The translations under genes were made by a program, and so were the position numbers. A stretch of 64,000 nucleotides of DNA from Chaetoceros tenuissimus (taxonomy: Eukaryota > Bacillariophyta > Thalassiosirophyceae > Chaetocerotales > Chaetocerotaceae): NCBI GenBank assembly GCA_021927905.1, contig BLLK01000047.1, positions 4,392,484 through 4,456,483 of the forward strand, written 5' to 3'. Below, one piece after another: positions 44,749 through 56,454 of the stretch (its first letter is position 1; each line of letters starts with the position of its first letter). The notes under the pieces were generated by a model. It worked only from the letters and a program-made list of their open reading frames with translations. It was not told the origin of the DNA and did not search any database.

Positions 44749-45403
44749 TTACATCTCCAGTTCAAAAACTGCCTCCTCGAGGCAACCAAGATAAGGCAAC
44801 CCTTCTTCTTGAGCATTACAATCTTGACAAACATCACTTTGTTGATGAATACTATCTGAGATGGGCGTTACTCTACTACTTGTCTTGCACATTTTAGCAT
44901 GACTTGATCTTCTTCTATATGCTTTTTGCAGTTTTCTCTGGTTTACAATTCTATAATACATTTCCCTAAGTTTATAAAGAATTAAAAATGTAAGATTGCT
45001 GTTTCTAGAAGACATGTAGTAATACAGCAAAGTTATTTGATTGCACTTACCACGTCTTTGCATCATAATATTGCTTTGTGGATGAGATGCTGCCATCAAT
45101 AGTATCATTCGTATGATCAGAAACAAATTCTGCAATTGATATTGGAGTAGACGAAGAAGACCTCGAGTAACAAGAAGAAGATGAACTCTGTTGAAATGAT
45201 TTCGGTAGTGAAGCACTCATGATAGTTCTACGTGATGATTCTTCCTGGTCGTCTTGATGATGATGCATCATATTTGAATTATTATTACTGTTATTGGAAG
45301 ATGATGTTCTTGGTACTATATAACTACACCAGCTACCAGCTTCATTTCCGTTCCATCTTTTCCTACTGAGAAAAGATTCCTTTTCTTTATTGACTATTGC
45401 CAT
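44749..45403 (-). CDS. YDAKTWEMYYRI-family protein, member 2 (2 exons)
   Basis: Exon 1 45403-45051 (ATG 45403), an 85-nt intron (GTAAGTG...ACTTAG), exon 2 44965-44749; 189 aa. The N-terminal 100 residues are Ser/Asn/His-rich low complexity. Across the splice it reads KQYYDAKTWEMYYRIVNQRK, nearly identical to the 75-aa protein at 39252-39550, with the intron at the same codon and phase. The unique tail includes CQDCNAQEEG and ends in an acidic stretch. No known domain. The two paralogues point the same way and flank the reductase gene. Confidence 0.75.
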
Positions 45404-45797
45404 TCTATTATTATCTATATATACTTGGGCTCCTCAACTATATGAATGAATGGATGTGAAGATTCTTTGAATTCATTATGAATCATCATCTCTAAAATGC
45501 AGCCATCTGCTCGTGTCACAAGCATGGCTCACGTTCTACGCACCACACAAACACAAATCTCATTGGTCCATAATTTCGAAGAGAATCTATTTGAATCCCA
45601 TCTCTGTAGGCTCTTTTGTCTATAGGCTTTTTAAATGTCACCTATTATAGCCATGTAAAATATCTTATAGCCAAATAGTAGCCACCACAAAAAGACAAAC
45701 GGATCTTCTGACAGAAAAAAAACGACCATTTACATCACACATCTTTAGTTCATTTCTAAAAAATATATAAAAAAGGACCCTCTACAACAATTCTAGA

Positions 45798-46808
45798 ATG
45801 TCTTCTCTATCAACAGACTCGACCATCCTGCAACTCCCTTCCCCAGTAGCTGAGGATGGAATCACAGCCGTCGCTTTCCTTTCAAATGAATTACTTTGCT
45901 GTACAAGTTGGGACGGGGCTCTTCGCATCTTTTCCAAACAAGATATGAAACTCGTCACTCTTCATCAAATGAATGTCGGTCCTTTACTTTCTTTAGCTTG
46001 TACAGAAGATGAAATTTATGTGGGAAGTTTATCGGGTAAAATACTCAAATTTGAAATTGGCTCTTCTTCTGTAAAAGAGGTTGCAAGTCATGACGATTGT
46101 GTCTCTTGTTTATCTTTTGTGGAAGGAGTTTTAATTTCTTCTTCGTGGGATTCTCATTTAAAAATATTTCAAAACGATGAACTAAAGTCATCTCTAGCTT
46201 TACCGGAAAAGGCCTTTTCCATGGATGCTATTGCGATGGGTGACAAGATACGTGTGGCGGTTGCTACTGCCAATCGACGACTTGTGATTGTAGATGTTGT
46301 CAATGGTCAAGCTTCCATTGTATTGAATAGAGAATCATCACTCAAATATCAATCACGTGTCGTGAGATTCTTTCCAAGTGGAGTCGGTGTTGCTGTGGGA
46401 TCTATTGAAGGACGTGTCGCTATTGAATTCTTGAATGAATTGCAAGTTGAGTCTCCTGATAACATGAAGAAATATGCATTCAAATGTCATCGGAAAGGAG
46501 ATGTCGTTTATCCAGTCAATGATATTGCATTTCATCCTACCTATAATACTTTTGCAACTGCAGGATGTGATGGGACGGTAGTTACTTGGGATGGACTGGC
46601 GAAAAAGAAATTGAGTGTCTTGCCGGAATTTCCTCAAGGCATTAGTGCGCTTGCATATTCGCCAGATGGAATGACTCTTGCCATTGCTGTTAGTTATACT
46701 TTTGAAGAAGGCGACAAGTATGGTGATTTAGATGAAAATTCAAGGCCTAAAGATGAATTGTATTTGAAAACCATGAGTGAAAAGGATTACTTGCCAAAAA
46801 AGAAGTAA
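45798..46808 (+). CDS. BUB3: Mitotic checkpoint WD40 protein BUB3
   Basis: Single exon, 336 aa, ATG 45798, the usual BUB3 length. WD40 blades are visible: ITAVAFLSNELLCCTSWDGALRIF, VSCLSFVEGVLISSSWDSHLKIF, VNDIAFHPTYNTFATAGCDGTVVTWDG and ISALAYSPDGMTLAIAVSYT. The family-specific run KYAFKCHRKG, then YPVNDIAFHPTYNTFATAG, and the closing blade with its Glu/Asp-rich insert match BUB3, which binds GLEBS motifs of BUB1/BUBR1 at kinetochores. RAE1 is the nearest alternative but has different C-terminal residues. A TATA-like AAATATATAA lies at 45761-45770, about 30 bp before the ATG. Confidence 0.9.
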   Translation: MSSLSTDSTILQLPSPVAEDGITAVAFLSNELLCCTSWDGALRIFSKQDMKLVTLHQMNVGPLLSLACTEDEIYVGSLSGKILKFEIGSSSVKEVASHDDCVSCLSFVEGVLISSSWDSHLKIFQNDELKSSLALPEKAFSMDAIAMGDKIRVAVATANRRLVIVDVVNGQASIVLNRESSLKYQSRVVRFFPSGVGVAVGSIEGRVAIEFLNELQVESPDNMKKYAFKCHRKGDVVYPVNDIAFHPTYNTFATAGCDGTVVTWDGLAKKKLSVLPEFPQGISALAYSPDGMTLAIAVSYTFEEGDKYGDLDENSRPKDELYLKTMSEKDYLPKKK

Positions 46809-47009
46809 ATGGAAAGATGTGATACGAATATCGATGAACGGGGAGTAGATGGTGACTGGGATTGGGACTGGAACTGGGGCTATGGAGGAGTTGAATGTTT
46901 GATGTATTGTAAGTAGGTAATCCTATCATATAAACTCAATGAATATCTATTCGAACTCAAATGCATATGATACTGACGCCTCAAGCTGGGGAAAAAAGGA
47001 GCGAATAGA

Positions 47010-48310
47010 ATAGATATTTTTGTTCTTATCCATGACCACTAAAATAGTTCCCTACCCAATCTAAACATAATAAGAGGTAACTGTCATTAGCAACCTCTAT
47101 ACGCATCATCATGGAAGAACTGTATAAGCGTAGTAACAGAGAAGAAGCTGATGTGGAATCAAACTCTAGCATCATGCTGGAATTGAATGGGAGTATCACG
47201 AACAAAGCCCGGCATGCTCCTTCTGCTCCACTCTGTACGAAGAGTTTCTCCTCAAACACTACAAAAGATACTGGCTATGAGTCCGAAGACATGTTGAGCA
47301 ATGCAACACCGGAGAGAACGTCTTGACGTTTGAGGAGAGAGGATGAAGCAGAGCTTTCTTCTTCTCTTCGCATGCTCTTTGCCAAAGATAATTCAGACGA
47401 AGAAGAGTCGCAGATATCTATTGACAGAAGTTCTCCCTCTGAAGGAGAAGAAGAAATGAGATCTATTGATGATATGTTAATTTGTGCTCTTTTTATATTC
47501 ACAATTGTGTTATCTTTATCTATCATTATATTGATCGTCATAATCAGTTTGCGACGGATTGTCGATGAATTTAAGCCCTGACTCCAATTAATCCTAGTAT
47601 GAAGTACAATCTAATGAGTATAATCACTCCATGACGAACCCTTGTTTGCTTGATACGAATGTTTGATGGAAATTGGCAAAATAGGGATATGTAACTAAAA
47701 TATAAATATTTCTTAGAACTTATAAAAATAGGAATTGACGGCGGCATATGGACTTCAAATACCAATATTTCTATTAGATGATGGCTTTAATTTGGGTTAT
47801 GGACGAGTGCAATATCTGTTGTGAGTAAGTATCAAACTTAATGAGCATCTCTACGAACTCAAAACATATTAAATCGACAACAAGGAAATTGGGAAGGATA
47901 CATGAGAGATATTTTTGTTCTTATCTATGACCACTATCCATGACCACTTCAAAATTGACTGCCCTAACTAATCTACACATAATAAGAGGTAACTGTCATT
48001 AGCAACCTCTATACGCATCATCATGGAAGAACAAGGTAAACAAAATACCAGAGGAGAAGCTGATGTGGAATCAAACTCTAGCATCATGCTGGAATTGAAT
48101 GATAGCATCATCAACGAAGCCCGGCATGCTCCTTCTGCTCCACATAGTACAAAGGATACCTCCTATACTCCTCAAAAACTTCAAAAGATAGGGGCCGTGA
48201 GTCCGATAGAAGCTTCGACACATTGAGCAATGTAATACCGGAGAGAACATCTCGACTATTGAAGAGGGAGGATGAAGCGAAGATTTCTTCTTCTCTTCGC
48301 ATGCTCTTTT
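47010..48310 (+). repeat. Tandem duplication of about 0.9 kb
   Basis: Sequences near 47010-47400 and 47910-48310 align over most of their length, including non-coding 5' flank (TTGTTCTTATC[CT]ATGACCAC). The two copies have since diverged by point changes and indels. Confidence 0.8.
47111..47581 (+). pseudogene. One-TM acidic protein, copy 1, with in-frame TGA
   Basis: The frame is continuous from ATG 47111 to the stop at 47579-47581 except for a TGA at 47324-47326. The second copy (48023 onward) has CGA at the matching codon, so this looks like a C-to-T nonsense change. The N-terminal part is hydrophilic (ADVESNSSIMLELNGSITNK), followed by Ser/Glu-rich sequence (SQISIDRSSPSEGEEEMRSI) and a C-terminal TM helix ALFIFTIVLSLSIIILIVII, so a tail-anchored protein is likely if it were intact. 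I do not know the family. If TGA is real, only the first 71 residues would be made. Confidence 0.5.
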
Positions 48311-48340
48311 CTAAAGATAGCGATTGCGTTTTTCAATTCC
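48023..48340 (+). pseudogene. Copy 2 of the one-TM acidic protein, frameshifted and truncated
   Basis: The start matches copy 1 (MEExxK, then GEADVESNSSIMLELNDSI and EARHAPSAP) in the same promoter-like context (AATAAGAGGTAACTGTCATT). The frame ends at 48226, but the next frame continues the match (PERTSRLLKREDEAKISSSL), so an indel separates them. It then diverges before the TM segment. A decaying tandem duplicate. Confidence 0.6.
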
Positions 48341-48518
48341 ATTGATGTTACAAAAAGGGGTTCGCATGTTGATGGCATTAACCACGTAGGTTGGTTGAAA
48401 GGGAGATTAGAGTTCTCATCGATCTATGCTTCACAATTTGCTTTTCTTTTTCGTTCCCAAACAAGATTGATCACTTCTCACAATACATCTTTAATCACAA
48501 TTCAATGAAGAGAAAAGA

Positions 48519-49263
48519 ATGACTTTAGCACGTGAAAATAGTAGCATCTCACTAGAGGATATAGAAATTGGAGATTTGTCAGTAGAAGGAGTAGATATTT
48601 CGTAATCATATTCACTTCCAAATAGTTGTTCCAAGCACGATTTCATGCTTAATTATATTTTCCAATTCATGGCATTAGTGGACTCAGCTGTTTTATTTAA
48701 CTTTTTACATTTTTCAGGATTATGGGTGGGGGTGGGAGTCCAAGATATATGGAGAAAAATCGTATGTCATTGGAATATGTGCAAACATTTTCATAATAGT
48801 TGCTGTTTCTTTAGATGCTGTTCCCAAGTGGCATATCATAAGCTACATCCCATTATTATGGTACCTCTTGAAGGTATGGACATGTATGTCACTTCTGGTT
48901 CTTGTCATCGTATTGGAAATTGATACAGATATCTACAATAGTACACCCTTTGCACAGCATTTTAGGTACAATGCCAAGTATTTCTATCCGATGTTCATAT
49001 TTTATTATCTTGCAAATGCTATTGGACTAATGATTCTCCTTAGAATACATCAAAAGATGACAATAGAAAGAAAGAAACAGAACGGCGCGATCATCTGTAA
49101 ACTCATTTTGCAACAAGCCTTTGGTTTGGATTTTCGACCACTTTTGGAGTGTTTGAAATGTTACTTCTTTTGGTTTCTGTTCCCATTGGAGAATCTATTT
49201 TATTACCTACAGTGGTTAGTGAAAGGGTGTAAAAATGACAACAGAACAGAAAACATTACTTAA
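48519..49263 (+). CDS. Polytopic membrane protein of unknown function (2-exon model)
   Basis: The firm part is the exon from 48718 (after the acceptor TTTTTCAG) to 49263. It encodes YGWGWESKIYGEKSYVIG, then hydrophobic segments ICANIFIIVAVSL, LLWYLLKVWTCMSLLVLVIV, FIFYYLANAIGLMILL and CYFFWFLFPLENLFYYL. The upstream exon is a guess: ATG 48519 encodes MTLARENSSISLEDIEIGDL, with in-phase donors GTAGAA at 48582 or GTAGAT at 48591. About 200 aa with four TM helices. A longer or different 5' end cannot be excluded, including one starting in the decayed duplicate upstream. Family not recognised. Confidence 0.45.
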
Positions 49264-49383
49264 AAATCGAGTTATATAGGTTCCTTCTTTTAAGCTAATG
49301 TGAAAATAGCATCACTGGTCAATCGTATTATATTTACTAATTCATTATCTACTACTATTGTCCAAAGATACTATCACATCCAT

Positions 49384-50403
49384 TTACATGTTTGTCCTTG
49401 CAGGAGTATCTTTCTTGGAAGGCTTCAAAAGAAAAGCTCCTCCACTACTAGTACCTCTCGCCTTTGCCTTTTCTCTTCTTCTTGCAGCTGCCGATGATCC
49501 ACTACTTGCACTGGACGATGATGATTCAAAACCCGGCAACGAAGCAGTAGCAGCTTTGGAAGGAGGTGACACATTACTATCATCGACATCCTGAGTCATA
49601 AAGTTTGCAAATGCTTTGGTCCCTCCACCAGCTCCATAAATTTGTGTGGCATGTTTCTTTGGAATATTCACTTTGATGGTCTGTCCATCCTTGAGCGAAT
49701 AATCTTTACCAGTAGCATTACTTGCCAAGTCTCCATTGTCGCCATCCAATTCGACATTATTCATTTTCTCCTGCATCAATTCAAACTCCCGTTCCTTCTT
49801 GGCATCCTGCAAAGCAGTATTAAAATCAAAAGCATCATTCCGCTCATTAAAAGCAAGACCAATAAACATGTGTCTACCATTGCCATTTTCAATCCTGAGT
49901 ACAAAATATCTTGAAGAATCTACACATCGTTCCACAGCATTGACTCCATCTAAAATTGGACATACAGCAAATATAGTCCCTGTAGTAGTATCCACCAACA
50001 GAATCGCCGTTTGTTTATTCCGATCTACAATTTTACATGTCCCATGCCACACTTTTTCTTTCCATTCCGATCCCCGCCATCCGATGGATCCAGTATTTCT
50101 AGGAGGCAATTTGAATACGTGTGAGTGATGTATAGTCATTCTTACAACTTCGACAACATCTGGATCATTGAGTGAAGCTAGAAATGAAGCAGCTGTCGCA
50201 TTATTGGAAGAAGAAGGCGAAGTTGCTTGTGGCGAAGAAGTTGATGATGAAGCAGTAGTATTACGAGAAGAAGAAGCATCCGGTGAGAACTGCGATGATA
50301 TTTGATTGGCAGATTGCACTGAAATCTTTTTCGACTTTGAAGAGGATGAAGTTGAAGCTGATGCAGTCGGTGCAGCCTTTGTCTTTTGCTTTCGTTTAAA
50401 CAT
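49384..50403 (-). CDS. NECAP: NECAP, adaptin-ear-binding clathrin coat-associated protein
   Basis: ATG 50403 (MFKRKQKTK); the frame extends upstream only to a TTG. 339 aa. After a Ser/Thr/Ala-rich, disordered 85 residues comes the PHear domain: VFKLPPRNTGSIGWRGSEW, WHGTCKIVDRNKQTAILLVD, FAVCPI, SSRYFVLRIENGNGRHMFIGL and FNERNDAFDFNTALQD, closing with LKDGQTIKVNIPKK. All are landmarks of the NECAP family, which binds AP-2/AP-1 ears and clathrin machinery in endocytosis. The low-complexity N-terminal extension is unusual; animal proteins begin directly with the domain. The C-terminal tail is Ser/Ala/Lys-rich. Confidence 0.9.
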   Translation of the reverse strand: MFKRKQKTKAAPTASASTSSSSKSKKISVQSANQISSQFSPDASSSRNTTASSSTSSPQATSPSSSNNATAASFLASLNDPDVVEVVRMTIHHSHVFKLPPRNTGSIGWRGSEWKEKVWHGTCKIVDRNKQTAILLVDTTTGTIFAVCPILDGVNAVERCVDSSRYFVLRIENGNGRHMFIGLAFNERNDAFDFNTALQDAKKEREFELMQEKMNNVELDGDNGDLASNATGKDYSLKDGQTIKVNIPKKHATQIYGAGGGTKAFANFMTQDVDDSNVSPPSKAATASLPGFESSSSSASSGSSAAARRREKAKARGTSSGGAFLLKPSKKDTPARTNM

Positions 50404-51074
50404 TTTTATAAAAGTACCGTGAAGAGATGAAGATGGAATGTTGATGAACGACTCAAAATGACGAGACTTGAAAAGCTTAAAGATGCAATAATTGACAGCC
50501 AAGCTTTGACTCTTTCTTTCCCTAATGACTCAAAGAAAGGAGAGAATAGAATGCTAGAGATGTACAGTGATTATCAGGTACAAAGATGCACTATTTCATT
50601 CAATTGAAAAGGTGTTGCCAATGTATGTTGCTGAAGTAAAAACTTCGTTACATATCCTCTCGTTTGTAGTTGTCATATTTAGTAATATAGCTCATACAAG
50701 AGCCCTTCTCGATGTCATTCTAAGATTTTAGTGATATAGATAAATTTCAATTTGATTTTAGAAATATAGAGTATTACCACTTCATTTCTATATCTATTGA
50801 AAGTAAAATACATCAAGAAATATTTTTGAATGCTTTTTATAGTAAAGGTAAGTAATGAGAATTCATATTTCTACTCTTGTATGTACCGGTAGATCTAAAA
50901 AAGAAAATTCCTTATATGGGACTGAAAAAGATGCCCGCCATGAACATTAGAGTGTCTCTACTTTTTCAAGAGATGGCAACATACACAAGACGTGTTGTTG
51001 TCCACACATTATTCAATTACTTCTGCCTTCTGCTTCATTTCATAATAGTCAGGTTCATATCCTTCATTTCATAA
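50404..51074. other. Intergenic region between divergent genes
   Basis: No gene supported. It should contain promoters of the leftward NECAP gene and the rightward CaaX-ended gene. AT-rich without clear repeats. Confidence 0.45.
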
Positions 51075-52017
51075 ATGTCAACATTAGAAAAGCCAGAGTT
51101 TATTTCAGCCGATGAGGTGAGTCTGCTGTCACTAGTGCATCTATATCTGATTGACAAAGAGTTCCAGTGATCAGTTCAACATGAGATTACGTAGCTTGAC
51201 TTTTGCCTCTCGAGGCGGAGTCAAGATCTTGACGAGAAATCTTTATTTTATGCTGAGGAACCTTTTTGAAGTAGCTTCATGATGAGCCATTGTTGATGTG
51301 ATCTTTCTGTCTTTCTTTGCTTTCTCTCTTATTTTCTTGAAACAACTCCGATGAAGTTACCAATTGGAAAACCTTCACTTTGACCTGACAGTCAATACAG
51401 ACTGAATGGTGACCAATCCTTTTGCTAGATAGTATCTGAGGAGTTTTGTTTTAGAGAACTGAGAGTTTAGTAATGAGAACAGATTGACTGCTTTAATATG
51501 TGTATTAGTTTTGTACAATGTACTGTTTAGGTCGATCCTGATGAAGAAACTTTATACATTAGACTCCTTGGACGGACTCCTTTCCGGCTGAAAAGCTGAT
51601 GCAGGATATGTCGATTTGTATTGGTTGGTTATCTGAAGGGTTGACAAGTGCACAGTGGCTTTACATGAAGCTATGATATCTTCTTCTTCTTTTTACTCCT
51701 TTGCTCACTTTTCGTCTTCGTCTCTCTCTTTCTCTTTTATACAGACAACCATCTCGGTAAAGGTCAATGTAGATCCTGATGCAAATACCCACAAGTTAGT
51801 ATACAAGCAATATCCACAATCATGGTCGGATGCAGATTCTATTCCTATACCTGCTGCCAATACTGCTGTTATGCTTGATGTCGTAGAACTTTTACCAGCT
51901 ACCACATACTGTCTTCGAGTTGAGGCGGATACTGGTGTTGTCGGTGAAGAATTGATTGTAGATACTCAAGCGGTAGATTGTAATAACCAGCCTGGTGCTT
52001 GTTGTATCGTTCAATAA
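51075..52017 (+). CDS. Small fibronectin-III-like protein ending in a CaaX box (2 exons)
   Basis: Exon 1 51075-51116 (MSTLEKPEFISADE), intron 51117-51744 (628 nt, GTGAGT...TACAG), exon 2 51745-52017; phase 0, 104 aa. The joined product reads PEFISADE|TTISVKVNVDPD, then YKQYPQSW, AVMLDVVELLPATTYCLRVEA, the strand pattern of one fibronectin type III domain; the splice falls where FN3 domains have an early strand, which supports it. The C-terminus GACCIVQ has a CaaX box (CIVQ) preceded by another Cys, suitable for farnesylation plus palmitoylation, so membrane attachment in the cytosol is likely. The intron is about eight times the local norm and hides a possible alternative exon near 51532. Partner unknown. 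Confidence 0.65.
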
Positions 52018-52429
52018 GCAAGACTCTGATGCTGGCGATCAGTAATGCCTTGACTTTGAGCGTATACTTGTGTGATCTTTTGTTCCAGGATATTATACTA
52101 ATACTACGATGTAGCATGTAATCTAGTTTCATTTTTGTGTATGATATTATTTTTGCTATTAGTTTATACACGTTTTCTTGAACTAACTAGCTCGTGCTGC
52201 GAATGAAGTATGAATCATACATTGATTAACGAATAAATGTTTAACATCCAGATGACACATACTCACACTGAACAGTTGTTCATTTGCTTTCTAAACATAA
52301 GAGCGGCATTACAAGCGATACCTAGCCAATACGCACAGTATATCGAATCAAACTACATTTAATTTATTCTAGCTAGGATGGTAATGTTTCAAAAGTAAGT
52401 GTCCTACAGCCTAATTGTTTTCTTTTTGT

Positions 52430-54555
<2,126 letters not shown>

Positions 54556-54748
54556 TCATGCACACAACACATCTTGATGGACGGAGGAGAGCCATCAACA
54601 ACGCACGTAGTTGCGACATGGTCTGTCCGTCGCTACGTGGAATCTTTTGTATTGTTGGCTAGAGACTATAGATGAATAAAAATGTCATTTCAAGTTGAAT
54701 TGAGTAAAATGAATTAACAGGTTATAGACATTACAACTGTCTATTCAG

Positions 54749-54890
54749 CTAGGGATTAGGGTTAGTTCCCATCTTCGTCTATATAGCTAGGGATTAGGGT
54801 TAGGTCCCACTTTATCTATATGGCTAGGGATTAGGGTTAGGTCCCATCTTTGTCTATATAGCTAGGGATTAGGGTTGGGTCCCATCTTCT
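54749..54890 (+). repeat. TTAGGG-containing minisatellite, about 38-bp unit
   Basis: Four head-to-tail copies, each starting CTAGGGATTAGGGTTAG, separated by TCCCATCTTNGTCTATATAG-like sequence (37-38 bp). The GGGATTAGGGTTAGG core is telomere-like. Interstitial telomeric sequence or a repeat that merely contains the motif are both possible. Confidence 0.9.
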
Positions 54891-55221
54891 TGTCAAATAT
54901 ATTGCTTGAAATTTAGTTCTGATCCCTTCAACATGTCATATATTGAACATAATTGATGTTGTAGACATCATATACTGAACATCATTGTGCAATATATACC
55001 AATCGAGTATGTATGAAGTATTTGACATTGAACCTTGGAAATCTTCTATTCTAGCACGGTATTATTTAGATGGTGTGTTGTTGCAAGTTAGTGAAGAATT
55101 GGACTCAGTGAAATAAAAGTATGTTATATGTTATTACTAATCAGGTTCTTTCTATTTAATGAGATCTAGTTGAGTATCTCTTTGTTCTGCAGTTGCACCT
55201 TTGCCTTCACCAATACTCTCT

Positions 55222-56450
55222 TCATTTTCTCATAGAATCTTCAATGGGCTCCACAGGACAAATGTATCCTTTGAACACAGTGCTGATATGTGCCCATCCC
55301 ATTATCACATTTCTGAATGTTTGGAATAGCTGTCCTTGTACAGGTTTGGACATGAAGTCAGCAATCATTTGTGTAGTAGGACAATATTGTACTACAAACT
55401 TACCATCTTCAATCCTATCAGTGACCCAGAAATATTTGATTGTGATGTGTTTCAAATTCCAGGTGCATGAGTCACGCCCATTGTTTAGCATTTTAATCTC
55501 AGTAACATTATCATTCACTAGTACATTCCATTTGATTTCGTATCCTTGTCCTTCCATAAATAAATTGGGAAAAATAGTGTGAGGTAATGCTTCACTGGTA
55601 CCAACAAATTCACATTCCATTGAGCTTCTAGTGTTCATTTTCTGTTTGTTAGACTTAGTGTCAATAACACCAGTACCCATTGTCACAACAGATCCTGTGT
55701 GTCCATGCATGTCCTTTTTATGTACTGCATGTGCTGAGTCAATCATAGTAAGCATACTGTGTAAATCATCCGCTCCTATGAAACTCACATCTTCAACTGT
55801 GGCTTTTACAAAGCTCATTAGTCTCACCAATTTGTGCCAGTCTTCTTCAGTTGGTTCCTTCATACATGTGGTAAGGAAACCCATAGTTGTCTTGAAATTG
55901 GGTCTGCTTCTCTTAGAAGCCCAAAGGTTCTTCATCGTATATTTACAAAAGAAGGACATGAACTTTTCACATAATGCCATGCCGTCTTTGCATTCTTCTT
56001 GATTTTAAATAGCCATGGAGCTGCAGGAGTAGTATAAATTCTGTTGAGAATTATGCCTGTCTCCACTTCAAATTCTTTGATCACATTTTTCAAAAATTGC
56101 ACAGTACCCACAGCAACTTTACTATCTTCTATCTGAAGAAAATTTCCATCCCTAAGAAGTCTAATTTTTGTCCTTTTTGGATCACTAGTCCTGGGAACTT
56201 GTCTTCTATCTTTGATATTACTTCATCAACAATCTTGTCTTTGACATGTCCAATTATATTATCATTGATGTACCATCCAATAGTGCACTGTTTTCCATTG
56301 ATAACCTTGTTCTCTCCACATTTGTCATATTTGTTTACCTCCAAATTTTCATCCAAGAGAACTGTCACATAAAACTTGTACCATGAAAGTGCTGACTCTA
56401 TCATATCAAAGATCCCCATGTTAACTTGTACAGAACTTTCTTTCCATTCT
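55222..56450 (-). mobile_element. Ty1/copia retrotransposon fragment (RT-RNase H), broken
   Basis: Minus strand, reading from about 56450. The RT segment includes SALSWYKFYVTVLL, VINGKQCTIGWYIND and GMEIFF; a stop and frame change near 56130 follow, then GTVQFLKNVIKEFE in another frame, another break near 55985, and the RNase H end TKSNKQKMNTRSSMECEFVG, GDTD-free but with QYCPTTQMIADFMSKPVQG. The order and motifs match diatom copia (CoDi) elements. The RT active site reads YIND rather than YVDD. No LTR, integrase or gag is present; the 5' part is cut off at the 239-bp repeat array. Decayed remnant. Confidence 0.85.
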
Positions 56451-56454
56451 TGTA

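Noticed and set aside
47324-47326. TGA as a selenocysteine codon
   Set aside because: The duplicate has CGA (Arg) at this position and I see no SECIS-like hairpin; a nonsense change is simpler.
48272-48508. 78-codon ORF with a signal-peptide-like start
   Set aside because: It overlaps, in another frame, sequence that is explained by the duplicated gene's coding frame.
55193-56002. Plus-strand ORFs opposite the copia fragment
   Set aside because: The minus strand carries clear RNase H motifs; the plus-strand frames are shadows.
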